The notes beneath the pieces were generated by a model that saw only the letters and a program-made list of their open reading frames with translations, was not told the DNA's origin and did no database searches. This document shows, piece by piece, positions 24,372-33,449 of a DNA stretch of 64,000 nt. The DNA is from Rhizobium sp. NFR07 (GTDB taxonomy: Bacteria; Pseudomonadota; Alphaproteobacteria; Rhizobiales; Rhizobiaceae): NCBI RefSeq assembly GCF_900111905.1, contig NZ_FOKM01000020.1, forward strand, positions 1-64,000. Direction: 5' to 3'. A program made the translations under genes and the position numbers. Numbering within the stretch: position 1 is the stretch's first letter; the number at the start of each line of letters is the position of its first letter.

Positions 24372-27300
24372 CTAGTGCGTTGATGAAATGACACGTTGCA
24401 TCGCGCTTTCCGTGTCGCTCCATGCGGCCTTGTCGGGCGCGAAACGGGCGCGCAGATAGGCAGCGAGATCCTTGATCTGCATCTCGTTCAGCGTCTCGCG
24501 AAACGCCGGCATCGACATGACCTCGGGAGCGTCGCGTCGCGTGCTTTCGGCAAGGATCGCCGGCGCCTCCACACCATTGAGGATGACCTGAAAGATATTG
24601 TCCGGCGTATTGGCATGCAGGTTGGTGTTGAGAGCCAGCGATGACAGGCCCGTGTTGCCTTGATGGCACGTGGCGCAGGCGCCGTTGAAGATGCGCTCGC
24701 CCTTCGGTGAGATGCGCGCGGCATTTGCCCTTGCCGCGTCGCTTGCGATGATTGCTGCCTCCTTTTGAGCCGCAGCCTCTTCTGGCCCCGTTGCGTCGTT
24801 CAGGCTGGCGAGATAGGTCGCCATCGCGCGGATGTCCTTATCGGGAAGGGGTCGCATGACTTGGACAACATGCGCCATCGGGCCGGCGGCGCTGCCATGG
24901 TCGCGCGAATGGCCGGTGCGCAGATAGTCGTAGAAGGCTTCCTCCGTCCACCCGACCGGTCCTTTGGCGAAGGTGTTGAGGGCCGGCGCGTCCCATCCAT
25001 CTGCGAAACCACCCGAGAGGTGGGCCTTTCGACCTTTTTCGGCGCCAAGTGTGTTGCGCTCGGTATGGCAGGCCGAACAGTGGCCGAGCGTCTCGACAAG
25101 ATAGGCGCCACGGTTCCATTCGGCCGTGCGTGCCTTCGCATAACGGAATGGTTCGTTCCTGAGGAAGAGCGTGTTCCAGCCGGCCATCATCGAGCGAATA
25201 TTGTAGGGAAACCTCAGCGCCGTTTCCGGTGGCTTTTCCGCAACGGGGGCTTGCGTCATCATATAGGCATAGAGCGCCTGAAGATCGGCATCCTCGGCTC
25301 CGGCAAAGGACGTGTAGGGGTGGGCGGGGTACAGATGGTGGCCGTCACGGCTCACGCCCTCGCGCATCGCCCGCTCGAAGGCCGGGTAGGACCACGCTCC
25401 GATACCGTTTTCCACGTCGGGCGTGATGTTCGTTGCATAGACAGCACCAAACGGTGTGTCGAAACGGCGTCCGCCCGCAAAGGGTGTTCCGTCCGGACCA
25501 ATGTGGCAGACATTGCAGGCGCCCGCCGCAGCGACAAGGCGCCCGCGTTCGATGGTGGCGTCGCTATAGACGTTGGTGTCCGGGCGCGAAATCGTCGCGA
25601 TCGCCGGCCGCCATGGAGAGGACATCGTCACGATGCCGGAAACGGCGGCGACAGCACCCGCGGCGGACAGACCAGACTTCCACCAACGGCGTTTTTTCGC
25701 AGGCGTTTCCGGCGATGGCTCCTTCTTGTCGCCGTTCATGGCGGCCAGAACCAGTTCCGGCGTCAGGGGCAGTTCACGAAAGCGGATCCCGGTCGCGTCA
25801 TAGACAGCATTGGCGATGGCGGACGCGCTCGGCACCGATGCGGATTCGCCGACACCAAGCGGTGGCTCGTCCTGCCGGGGAACCATCAGCACGTCTATGT
25901 CGGGAACCTCCGGGAAGGTGATCAGCGAGTAGCCACCCCATTCCTTTGACGTGACGGCTGTGGTCGAAAACTCAACCTTTTCCTTCAATACCCGGCTCGT
26001 CGACTGGATGACGTTGCCGTGGATCTGGTGGCGGACGCCATCCGGATTGATCATCATTCCGGAATCCTGTGCGCAGGTCACTTTCGTGACCGCGATCTCC
26101 CCGGTCTTGGTGTTCACCGCTACATCGGCAATCCAAGCCGCCCATGCGGCTGCCTTGCCGGGGAAGGGACCATGGATATAGACCGCGTAAGCAAATCCGC
26201 GCCCGTAAAGCAGGTCACCTTCGCCGCCGAGCGTTCCCCACGTCTTGTGCGGAACCCATTTTGCCCGTTCCGCCAACGCATTGACCAGATCGACCGCGCG
26301 CGGATCTGGAAGGTAGCGCAACCGGTATTCGATCGGATCGACGCCAGCCGCGGCCGCCAGTTCATCCACGTAACACTCATGCGCAAACGTATTCGGCATG
26401 GCGGAAACGCCTCGAAACCACGAGGCCCGGGCGATCGGTGGCATGTCGTGCACCGTCACGCGCAGATTGCTGTAGGCGTAAGGCGGGATCGCAGTGCGGT
26501 CGCCCATTTGCACGACATCTGAGACCGGCGGCACCTTGCCGGTCAGGATGAGAGGCAGTGTCGGTGCGAGATTGGAAGGGTAACGCGTCTCGAAGTCGTA
26601 AGCCGAGGGCCCGCCCTCCAGATCGAGGCCACCACGCACGTCCATGACCTGCGCTGCGCCCTTGGGCTCCCAGGCATGTTCTTGTTCGCGGCTCAACTGC
26701 ACCCTGACGGGCGCCTTGACCGCACGCGAAAGCAGGGCGGCGTCGGCAGTGACGTCGTCGGCGCAGTTGCGGCCATAACATCCGGCGGCTTCCAGACGCT
26801 CCACCAGGATCATGTCTTCCGGAAGATCCAGCAACAGGGCGAGGTCGCGACGCATCGGAAAGGGATTCTGCGTGCCCGACCAGACGGTCAGCCCGTCGTC
26901 GCGGTAGTCCGCCACCGCGCAGGACGGGCCGATCGAGCCGTGCATTTGGTAGGGCCAGACGTAGGTCCTGTCCATCGAAACGGCGCTGCCGGCAAGCGCC
27001 AGATCGACATTGCCGCGGTCCGCGAGCTTGCGCGCCGTCGCGGGGTTGGCGCGTAGGGCAGCTTCCGGTGCGTTGAGATCCGGACGTTCCGGTGAATCGC
27101 GCCAGACGACCTTGAGACTTTTCGCAGCTTCGATGGCAATCTCCTCGCGCGTCGCGACGACGCCGATGAAATCGCCGATGGCAACGACGCCGATCAGCCC
27201 GTCGATTCCCGCAATCGAGCTTTCGTCGATGGAGATCAGGCTCTTGCCGACGTGCTCGCCGTGATCGAAACCGGCATAGGGTGGACGCACGACGCGGCCA

Positions 27301-27920
27301 TGCAGCATGCCGGGCACCCGGACGTCATGCACATAGGTCCATCGTCCCGTCGCCTTTGCGGGAATATCGACCCGTGGACGCGAGGTCCCGACAAGCGTGT
27401 AGGCGGATGCCGGCTTCAGGGGGGCGTCGGTATCGATCGACAGGCGCATATGCTCGCCGCTGACGAGATCGGCGAAGGTCAGGCTCCAGTTCTCACCGGT
27501 GGAGGCGCGGACGACGCCATTGCCCACCAGCAGGCGGTTAAGCGCCACGCCGGTTCTGGCCGAAGCCTTCATGAGCAGGTGATGGAGCGCGGTGGCGGCC
27601 GCCAGTCGCAAGGGAACGGCGGCGATCTGGATCGTTTCGCTGGCGATGGTTGCACCCTGGTTGGGCGTGGCCGAGGTTGCGCCAAGCACCATGTCGACGT
27701 GTTCGAACGGAACGGAAAGCTCTTCCGCGACGATCTGTGCGAGCGAGGTGCGGATGCCCGTTCCGAGATCGACGTGACCGTTGAAGGCAGTGACGCGCCC
27801 ATCTTTGCCGATGGCGATAAAAAGCTCGGCGTCGTCGCCCATCGTGGTGTCGGATACGATCAGCAAGGCGTCGTCAGCGGCCATGTAGGCGGATTTGGGA
27901 ATTTCGCAGTGTGTGCTCAT
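24372..27920 (-). CDS. nicB: Nicotinate hydroxylase, large subunit: molybdopterin domain fused to triheme cytochrome c (NicB)
   Basis: 1182 residues from the ATG at 27920, which overlaps the nicA stop (ATGA) and follows GGAGG by 7 bases; the open frame extends further upstream through nicA but without meaning. The first ~735 residues are a xanthine-oxidase-type catalytic domain (FNGHVDLGTGIRTSLAQIVAEEL; WFRGVSAMPNTFAHE; catalytic Glu in LGVGESASVPSASAIANAV). A hydrophobic linker (GLSAAGAVAAVSGIVTM) joins it to a cytochrome part with three heme sites: CNVCH, CSACH and CATCH. This fusion and length match NicB of Pseudomonas putida, which with NicA converts nicotinate to 6-hydroxynicotinate and passes electrons to the respiratory chain. 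Context with nicA and nicCDEFX makes the call firm. Confidence 0.93.
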   Translation of the reverse strand: MSTHCEIPKSAYMAADDALLIVSDTTMGDDAELFIAIGKDGRVTAFNGHVDLGTGIRTSLAQIVAEELSVPFEHVDMVLGATSATPNQGATIASETIQIAAVPLRLAAATALHHLLMKASARTGVALNRLLVGNGVVRASTGENWSLTFADLVSGEHMRLSIDTDAPLKPASAYTLVGTSRPRVDIPAKATGRWTYVHDVRVPGMLHGRVVRPPYAGFDHGEHVGKSLISIDESSIAGIDGLIGVVAIGDFIGVVATREEIAIEAAKSLKVVWRDSPERPDLNAPEAALRANPATARKLADRGNVDLALAGSAVSMDRTYVWPYQMHGSIGPSCAVADYRDDGLTVWSGTQNPFPMRRDLALLLDLPEDMILVERLEAAGCYGRNCADDVTADAALLSRAVKAPVRVQLSREQEHAWEPKGAAQVMDVRGGLDLEGGPSAYDFETRYPSNLAPTLPLILTGKVPPVSDVVQMGDRTAIPPYAYSNLRVTVHDMPPIARASWFRGVSAMPNTFAHECYVDELAAAAGVDPIEYRLRYLPDPRAVDLVNALAERAKWVPHKTWGTLGGEGDLLYGRGFAYAVYIHGPFPGKAAAWAAWIADVAVNTKTGEIAVTKVTCAQDSGMMINPDGVRHQIHGNVIQSTSRVLKEKVEFSTTAVTSKEWGGYSLITFPEVPDIDVLMVPRQDEPPLGVGESASVPSASAIANAVYDATGIRFRELPLTPELVLAAMNGDKKEPSPETPAKKRRWWKSGLSAAGAVAAVSGIVTMSSPWRPAIATISRPDTNVYSDATIERGRLVAAAGACNVCHIGPDGTPFAGGRRFDTPFGAVYATNITPDVENGIGAWSYPAFERAMREGVSRDGHHLYPAHPYTSFAGAEDADLQALYAYMMTQAPVAEKPPETALRFPYNIRSMMAGWNTLFLRNEPFRYAKARTAEWNRGAYLVETLGHCSACHTERNTLGAEKGRKAHLSGGFADGWDAPALNTFAKGPVGWTEEAFYDYLRTGHSRDHGSAAGPMAHVVQVMRPLPDKDIRAMATYLASLNDATGPEEAAAQKEAAIIASDAARANAARISPKGERIFNGACATCHQGNTGLSSLALNTNLHANTPDNIFQVILNGVEAPAILAESTRRDAPEVMSMPAFRETLNEMQIKDLAAYLRARFAPDKAAWSDTESAMQRVISSTH

Positions 27921-28441
27921 GACGAAACCTCCGTGGTATCGGCCGATGCCGACGAGGATGCGCGCTCCGCCTTGGCATAGACGGCGGCGCGGCGCGCTGC
28001 GGCCAGAATTTCCATATGGGTGCCGCATCGGCAGAGATGGTGGCGCAGTGCCTCGCGGATATCGCTCTCGTCCGGATCGCTGTTGCGATGAAGCAGTCCG
28101 ACAATGGCGATGATCATGCCGTTGAGGCAATAGCCGCACTGCGCCGCCGCTTCCTCGATGAAGGCGCGCTGCACTGGGTGGAGGCTTCTCTCTGCCGAGA
28201 GACCTTCGAGTGTCGTCACCTGCCTGGTGCCGACTGCGCCAAGCGGAACCGTGCAGGAGCGAACGGCCCGGCCATCGACGAGAACAGCGCATGCGCCGCA
28301 TTCACCGAGACCGCAGCCATATTTCGGGCCGTTCAGGGAAAGATCGTTGCGCAAGATGTAAAGGAGCGGTGTTTCCGGTTTTGCCTCGACGCGCCGGATG
28401 GCGTCGTTCACGATCAACGAAACGGAAACTGGCGGCGTCAA
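27917..28441 (-). CDS. nicA: Nicotinate hydroxylase, [2Fe-2S] small subunit (NicA)
   Basis: 174 residues with both cluster motifs: CGLGECGACAVLVDG plus RSCTVPL, and CGYCLNGM ... CRCG. It carries electrons from the molybdenum site of NicB to its heme domain. First gene of the leftward nicAB unit; it overlaps nicB by four bases. The divergent space of 356 bases to nicC holds two AGCGTATACGCT palindromes. Relatives of NicA are about 157 residues, so the C-terminal tail (KAERASSSASADTTEVSS) is slightly longer here. Confidence 0.93.
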   Translation of the reverse strand: MTPPVSVSLIVNDAIRRVEAKPETPLLYILRNDLSLNGPKYGCGLGECGACAVLVDGRAVRSCTVPLGAVGTRQVTTLEGLSAERSLHPVQRAFIEEAAAQCGYCLNGMIIAIVGLLHRNSDPDESDIREALRHHLCRCGTHMEILAAARRAAVYAKAERASSSASADTTEVSS

Positions 28442-28594
28442 GACCGGGTCCCCCGCCCTGAGACCACAACGAAATTCCCGCTTCTAGAAATCGCACGGAT
28501 CGTCACGGCGCGGCCATCCTGCAGTTGCCCGCATCTCATAACGATGCGACTGTCACCGACATCACGCATCAAGTGCCCCTTATTATTATATTAA

Positions 28595-28608
28595 AAGCGT
28601 ATACGCTT
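28595..28608. promoter_or_regulatory. Palindrome AAGCGTATACGCTT, putative NicR operator on nicAB side
   Basis: A perfect 14-base palindrome about 155 bases upstream of nicA, inside an AT-rich stretch (tattattatattaa) that would serve as a leftward promoter. Its core AGCGTATACGCT recurs at 28724. A MarR-type regulator (nicR, 34918) closes the cluster, and MarR dimers bind short palindromes of this kind. Confidence 0.7.
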
Positions 28609-28723
28609 CACATGGTGTTCTGACAAGTCGAAATTTTTTATTGCAAGCCGCTGGAAACGCGATAGTGTCGGATCTGGGGCTTGCGGGCGCGCCAAAAATT
28701 TGTAGAGTGTGATTGCTATTTAC

Positions 28724-28735
28724 AGCGTATACGCT
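28724..28735. promoter_or_regulatory. Palindrome AGCGTATACGCT, putative NicR operator on nicC side
   Basis: A perfect 12-base palindrome identical in its core to the one at 28595, centred 63 bases upstream of the nicC start. The 128-base spacing between the two copies fits one operator for each divergent promoter. Binding by NicR is inferred, not shown. Confidence 0.7.
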
Positions 28736-28797
28736 ACAAATTGGTCACGCTTCCAGTTTCAAGAACAGCACGTCGAATGACGGATAGAGGGGTCGCA

Positions 28798-29934
28798 ATG
28801 TCCAAGGGAACTGAAAAGATCGCGATCATTGGCGCAGGCCTCGGCGGCGCCGTGGCGGGCGCATTGCTCCAGCACGCCGGCTTCGACGTCGACGTCTATG
28901 AGCAGGCGCCGAGTTTTTCGCGTCTGGGCGCCGGCATCCATATGGGCCCGAACGTGCTGAAGATTTTCCAGCGCATCGGTGTCGACCAGAAGGTCGTCGA
29001 TATCAGCAGCACGCCGACGCACTGGTTCAGTCGCGACGGCATCACCGGCGACTATCGCTCGCGTGTTCCGCTTGAAGGTTATGGCGCGACCTATTGCACT
29101 GTGCACCGCGGCGACCTGCAGGCGATCCAGTGCGACGCGCTTCAGCCGGGCACCCTGCATTTCGGCAAGAAACTCGCCCGCGTCGAAGACAATGGCAGCG
29201 ATGTCCTGGTTGAGTTCGAGGACGGCACGTCGGTCCGTGCCGATATCGTCATCGGCGCCGACGGCATCAACTCCCGCGTTCGTGAAACCCTGCTCGGGGA
29301 GGAAAAGCCCAATTACAGCGGGTGGGTCGGCCATCGCGCACTGATCTACTCCGACAAGCTGAAGAGGTTCGATCTGACTTTCGAGGATTGCGTCAAGTGG
29401 TGGGGCCCGGACCGGCATATGATGGTCTACTACACGACGGCGCGTCGCGACGAGTATTACTACGTCACGGGTGTTCCGCATCCGGCCTGGGAGTTCGATT
29501 CCGCTTTCGTCGATAGCAGCCGCCAAGAGATGGCGGAAGCGTTCGAGGGCTATCACCCGATCGTCCAGGCGCTGATCGAGAGCACCGACACGGTGACGAA
29601 GTGGCCGCTCTTCAATCGCAATCCGCTGCCGTTGTGGGGCAAGGGGCGGCTGGTTCTACTCGGGGATGCCTGTCATCCGATGAAGCCGCATATGGCGCAG
29701 GGCGCGGCCATGGCCATTGAGGATGCCGCAATGCTGACCCGCTGCCTGCAGGAAACAGGCGTCAGCGATTTCGCCACGGCGTTCAAGCTGTATGAAGCCA
29801 ACCGCCGCGATCGCGCAACACGGGTGCAGGCCGTTTCCAATGCCAATACCTTCCTGCTCGACCAGGAGGATCCGTCCTGGGTCTATGGCTACGATATCTA
29901 TGCCGAGCCGCTGAAGAGCGAGCACGCGGCATGA
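28798..29934 (+). CDS. nicC: 6-hydroxynicotinate 3-monooxygenase (NicC)
   Basis: 378 residues from the ATG at 28798 (AGAGGGG upstream; the frame runs further upstream without homology). A group A flavoprotein monooxygenase: FAD motif IIGAGLGGAVAGALL near residue 10, the middle DG motif IVIGADGINSRVRE, and GDACHPMKPHMAQGAAMAIEDA near residue 285. It decarboxylates and hydroxylates 6-hydroxynicotinate to 2,5-dihydroxypyridine using NADH and oxygen in the cytosol. First gene of the rightward nic operon, overlapping nicD by four bases. Length is close to the 382 residues of P. putida NicC. Confidence 0.93.
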   Translation: MSKGTEKIAIIGAGLGGAVAGALLQHAGFDVDVYEQAPSFSRLGAGIHMGPNVLKIFQRIGVDQKVVDISSTPTHWFSRDGITGDYRSRVPLEGYGATYCTVHRGDLQAIQCDALQPGTLHFGKKLARVEDNGSDVLVEFEDGTSVRADIVIGADGINSRVRETLLGEEKPNYSGWVGHRALIYSDKLKRFDLTFEDCVKWWGPDRHMMVYYTTARRDEYYYVTGVPHPAWEFDSAFVDSSRQEMAEAFEGYHPIVQALIESTDTVTKWPLFNRNPLPLWGKGRLVLLGDACHPMKPHMAQGAAMAIEDAAMLTRCLQETGVSDFATAFKLYEANRRDRATRVQAVSNANTFLLDQEDPSWVYGYDIYAEPLKSEHAA

Positions 29935-30731
29935 GCGGGCAGGCACTCTACGGCGCCAACATTTCCGCCAACGGCATCCGCCAGCACTATTTGCGCTACG
30001 GTGGCAAAGGCCCTTCTGTCATACTGATCCCCGGCATCACCAGCCCGGCGATCACCTGGGGGTTCGTCGCCGAACGGCTGGCGGAGCGTTGCGACGTCTA
30101 TGTGCTCGACGTGCGCGGCCGCGGCCTGTCGTCAACCGGCCCGGATCTTGACTACGGCCTGGATGCGATGGCGGCCGATGTCGTCGGTCTTGCTTCCGCT
30201 CTCGGGCTCTCGAAGCCAGCGCTCCTCGGTCATTCGATGGGCGCGCGCATCGCAATCCGCGCAGCAGTTTCAGCGCCTGCAGCGTTCTCGCGGCTGGCCC
30301 TGATCGATCCGCCGGTATCCGGTCCCGGTCGTCGTCCCTATCCGAGCAAGCTGCCCTGGTATGTCGACAGCATCCGCCTCGCTACACGCGGCACCGATGC
30401 CGATGGCATGAAGGCGTTTTGCCCGACCTGGACCGACGAACAATTGCAGTTGCGCGCCGAGTGGTTGCACACCTGCTATGAGCCGGCCATCGTCACGGCC
30501 TTCGAGGACTTCCACAGCGACGACATCTTTCCGGATCTGCCGAAACTGACGCAGCCCGCCATGCTGATGGTTGCCGGCCGCGGCGGGGTGATCGAGAAGG
30601 CGGATGAGGAGGAAGCGCGCTCGCTCTACCCGGCGCTGGAGATCGTCCGCGTGCCGAACGCCGGGCACATGATTCCCTGGGATGATTTCGACGGCTTCTT
30701 CGAGGCCCTTGGCGATTTTCTCTCCCGCTGA
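29931..30731 (+). CDS. nicD: N-formylmaleamate deformylase (NicD)
   Basis: 266 residues, alpha/beta hydrolase fold. The nucleophile elbow is GHSMGARIA near residue 101, the acid lies in ALIDPPVS near 125, and the histidine in NAGHMIPWDD near 245: the triad positions known for NicD. It hydrolyses N-formylmaleamate to maleamate and formate. The start overlaps the nicC stop (ATGA). Assigned by order in the nic cluster together with fold; on fold alone it would be only a hydrolase. Confidence 0.9.
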   Translation: MSGQALYGANISANGIRQHYLRYGGKGPSVILIPGITSPAITWGFVAERLAERCDVYVLDVRGRGLSSTGPDLDYGLDAMAADVVGLASALGLSKPALLGHSMGARIAIRAAVSAPAAFSRLALIDPPVSGPGRRPYPSKLPWYVDSIRLATRGTDADGMKAFCPTWTDEQLQLRAEWLHTCYEPAIVTAFEDFHSDDIFPDLPKLTQPAMLMVAGRGGVIEKADEEEARSLYPALEIVRVPNAGHMIPWDDFDGFFEALGDFLSR

Positions 30732-30802
30732 TCGGCAGCGGCGGATCAACGGTCCGCCTCTGTTTCTTGACGTCGTTTTTTGCGCAGCAGAGGATTTCAT
30801 CC

Positions 30803-31555
30803 GTGCAGACCTTGTATCGTATCGGCCAGATTGTCCCCAGTTCCAACACCACCATGGAGACGGAAATTCCGGCCATGCTGACGGCGCGGCAATCCATTCG
30901 CCCCGAGCGCTTTACGTTCCATTCCAGCCGCATGCGCATGAAGAAGGTCGTCAAGGAAGAACTGGCCGCGATGGATGCAGAATCGGATCGTTGCGCCATC
31001 GAGCTCTCCGATGCCCGCGTCGATGTGCTGGGCTATGCCTGCCTTGTTGCCATCATGGCGATGGGGCTTGGCTATCATCGCCAGTCCGAAAAGCGTTTGA
31101 CCGGACGCACGATCGACGAAGGCGCGAACATTCCCGTCGTCACCAGCGCCGGCGCCCTCATCGAGGGACTAAAGGTGATGAAGGCGAAGAAGGTCGCCGT
31201 CGTCGCGCCGTATATGAAGCCGCTGACGGAACTCGTGGTCGATTACATCCGTGAAGAGGGCTTCGAAGTGATGGATTGGCGGGCGCTGGAAATTCCCGAC
31301 AATCTGGATGTCGCCCGTCATGATCCGGAAAACCTGCCGGCAATCGTCCAGGCGCTCGACCTGAGCGATGTCGATGTTATCGTCCTGTCGGCCTGCGTGC
31401 AGATGCCCTCGCTGCCGGTGATTGCGAAGGTGGAGGCCATGACCGGAAAGCCGGTCCTGACGGCCGCGGTTGCAACGACCTATTGCATGTTGAAATCGTT
31501 GGGTCTGGAAGCCGTTTCGCCTGGCGCTGGGGCACTTCTGTCCGGCGCGTATTGA
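30803..31555 (+). CDS. nicE: Maleate cis-trans isomerase (NicE)
   Basis: 250 residues from the GTG at 30803, with GAGGA 8 bases upstream; an ATG at 30767 in the same frame adds 12 residues not found in relatives (proteins begin near TLYRIGQIVPSSNTTMETE). Asp/Glu racemase superfamily with the two catalytic cysteines: LGYACLVAIMAMG near residue 80 and VLSACVQMPSL near 198. It turns maleate into fumarate, which enters the citric acid cycle. Sits between nicD and nicF in the operon. Confidence 0.93.
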   Translation: MQTLYRIGQIVPSSNTTMETEIPAMLTARQSIRPERFTFHSSRMRMKKVVKEELAAMDAESDRCAIELSDARVDVLGYACLVAIMAMGLGYHRQSEKRLTGRTIDEGANIPVVTSAGALIEGLKVMKAKKVAVVAPYMKPLTELVVDYIREEGFEVMDWRALEIPDNLDVARHDPENLPAIVQALDLSDVDVIVLSACVQMPSLPVIAKVEAMTGKPVLTAAVATTYCMLKSLGLEAVSPGAGALLSGAY

Positions 31556-31568
31556 GGAGACGGCCATC

Positions 31569-32210
31569 ATGCAAAGCGCGGAATCGAACTATCAGGGTGT
31601 CTGGGGCAATCGCATCGGTTTCGGCAAGAGCCCGGCGCTGCTCGTCATCGACTTCCTGAAAGCCTATACGATCGAAGGCGCGCCTCTCTATGCGCCCGGC
31701 GTGGTGGATGCGGTCACGCGGGCGCCCGCACTTATCCAGGCGGCGCGCAATGCCGGCATACCTGTCATCCATACCCGCATTCTGTATCTTGCTGAAAACT
31801 GCGTCGACGGCGGCATGTGGGTAACAAAATCACCCGTGATGAAGGCGATGGTCGAGGGCAATGTCCTGGCCGAGTTCTGCGACGAGGTCGAGCCTGCGAA
31901 GGGCGAACTCGTCATCGTCAAGCAGTATGCCAGTGCCTTCTTCGGAACCAGCCTCGCCTCGCAGTTACACGCACAGGGCATCGATACGGTGATCATGGCG
32001 GGCTGCTCGACCAGCGGCTGCATCCGGGCAAGTGCGGTGGATGCGGTTCAATATGGTTTTCGCGCCATCGTCGTGGGTGATTGCGTGGGCGACCGCCATC
32101 CCGATCCGCACAATGCCAATCTCTTCGACATCGACAGCAAATACGGCGATGTCGTCTCGCGTGAGGAGGCCATCGCCGAAATCGCCAAGGTCGCATCCGC
32201 CTGTCCGTAA
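31569..32210 (+). CDS. nicF: Maleamate amidohydrolase (NicF)
   Basis: 213 residues, isochorismatase-like cysteine hydrolase. Catalytic set: Asp in LLVIDFLK near residue 29, Lys in IVKQYASAFFGT near 119, and Cys in AGCSTSGCIRASA near 152. It hydrolyses maleamate to maleate and ammonia, the step between NicD and NicE. AGGAGA lies before the ATG; 13 bases separate it from nicE. A distant relative at 1626 belongs to the same fold but not to this pathway. Confidence 0.92.
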   Translation: MQSAESNYQGVWGNRIGFGKSPALLVIDFLKAYTIEGAPLYAPGVVDAVTRAPALIQAARNAGIPVIHTRILYLAENCVDGGMWVTKSPVMKAMVEGNVLAEFCDEVEPAKGELVIVKQYASAFFGTSLASQLHAQGIDTVIMAGCSTSGCIRASAVDAVQYGFRAIVVGDCVGDRHPDPHNANLFDIDSKYGDVVSREEAIAEIAKVASACP

Positions 32211-32251
32211 CGGGCCGAAAACTCCGCCTGCAATCAAAAAAGGGAACGAGC

Positions 32252-33283
32252 ATGGATCAGTTCAGCTTTACGGAAATCTGCCTGCATCAACTGAAGATGT
32301 CGGGCGTGCATGAGGGCGAAAAACTCATCGTCCTGACACAGGGCAATGAACGCCTGGATTACGCCGACGCCTTCATGGCGGCAGGCATGCGCCTGGGCGC
32401 CAAGATGTACCACATGCGTTTGCCGCCGGTACCGCCGGCAGGGGCATGGGCGGTCGGCCAGACCGGTCTTGCAGCCATGCCCGACGCGGTGGAGGCGCTG
32501 AAGGCCGCCGACATGCTGATCGATTGCATCTTCCTGCTCTTCAGCCCGGAGCAGATGGCAATCCAGGCATCGGGCACGCGCATCCTGACTGCGGTGGAGC
32601 CGCCTGAAATCCTCGCCCGCATGCTGCCGACGAAGGAATTGCGCGAACGCGTCGAATTTGCCGGCGACCTCCTGTCCAAGGCGAAGGTGATGCGGATCAC
32701 CTCCAAGCACGGCACGGATGTCACCTACAAGCTCAACACCTATCCGGCCATCACGGAATATGCGTGCACGGATGAGCCTGGCCGCTGGGATCACTGGCCG
32801 TCCGGCTTCGTGTTCACCGGAGGTGACGACGACGGCGTGGACGGCACGGTCGTCGTCGCGCCGGGCGATATCCTGTTGCCACAAAACATCTACGTGCGCG
32901 ACCCGATCATCTACACGATCGAAAATGGCTGGATCACCGACATTCGCGGCGGTCTCGATGCCGAGCTGGTCAAGTCCTACATGGACGGTTTCAATGACCC
33001 GCGCGGCATGGGCATGAGCCATGTCGGCTGGGGCCTCAACCAGAATGCCAAGTGGCATCGCATGGTGCCCGGCGAATTCCCGGGCGGTATGGGCATGGAA
33101 GCGCGGTCGTTCTACGGCAACGTCATGTTCTCCACCGGCCCGAACAACGAACTCGGCGGGCCGAACGACACCGCATGCCATCTGGATATCCCGATGCGCA
33201 ATTGCTCGCTGTTCCTGGACGATGAGCCGATGGTCCTTGACGGCGACATTGCGGTCAAGGAAATGCAGTTCAAGTTCAGCTGA
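32252..33283 (+). CDS. nicX: 2,5-dihydroxypyridine 5,6-dioxygenase (NicX)
   Basis: 343 residues. The iron ligands known for NicX are visible: His in MSHVGWGLNQNAKWHR near residue 257 and the His-x-Asp of NDTACHLDIPM near 310. The enzyme opens the ring of 2,5-dihydroxypyridine with oxygen to give N-formylmaleamate. Its fold is related to M29 aminopeptidases rather than to ordinary extradiol dioxygenases. Last catabolic gene of the rightward operon, with AAAGGGAACGAGC before the ATG. Confidence 0.93.
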   Translation: MDQFSFTEICLHQLKMSGVHEGEKLIVLTQGNERLDYADAFMAAGMRLGAKMYHMRLPPVPPAGAWAVGQTGLAAMPDAVEALKAADMLIDCIFLLFSPEQMAIQASGTRILTAVEPPEILARMLPTKELRERVEFAGDLLSKAKVMRITSKHGTDVTYKLNTYPAITEYACTDEPGRWDHWPSGFVFTGGDDDGVDGTVVVAPGDILLPQNIYVRDPIIYTIENGWITDIRGGLDAELVKSYMDGFNDPRGMGMSHVGWGLNQNAKWHRMVPGEFPGGMGMEARSFYGNVMFSTGPNNELGGPNDTACHLDIPMRNCSLFLDDEPMVLDGDIAVKEMQFKFS

Positions 33284-33449
33284 TCCATCGTCCGTCTCGA
33301 TACGGGTCAATTTTCAAAATTGCTGCGGCTGCCGTCAGAGGAACCGCAGCATGTCGGACCGGTGCGTCCGCTGTCGAGAGATCCAAGGTGACGAAGATCA
33401 CCACTTTCGGGGAACAGCGGCCACCATTTTTTCATAAAAGAGGGTAACC
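33284..33449 (+). promoter_or_regulatory. nicX-nicT spacer with a GC hairpin
   Basis: Contains an inverted repeat GCTGCGG ... CCGCAGC near 33321-33349 without a T run, which could attenuate readthrough or protect the upstream message. An AGAGGG before 33450 is the nicT ribosome binding site. I see no second AGCGTATACGCT palindrome here. Confidence 0.4.

Noticed and set aside
24765..25949. 394-codon open frame on the plus strand
   Set aside because: Antisense to the cytochrome part of nicB; low-complexity Arg/Gly-rich composition and no family resemblance.
27252..27980. 242-codon open frame on the plus strand
   Set aside because: Antisense to nicB N-terminus; no homology or ribosome binding site.
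27921..28301. Upstream extension of nicB to a 1309-codon frame
   Set aside because: The added codons overlap nicA in another frame and are Arg-rich; the ATG at 27920 has the ribosome binding site and the ATGA overlap.
28759..29556. 265-codon open frame on the minus strand
   Set aside because: Antisense to nicC, which carries all FAD motifs.
32234..33310. 358-codon open frame on the minus strand
   Set aside because: It lies wholly antisense to nicX, which has clear iron ligands and fits the operon; the long frame is a by-product of GC-rich codon use.
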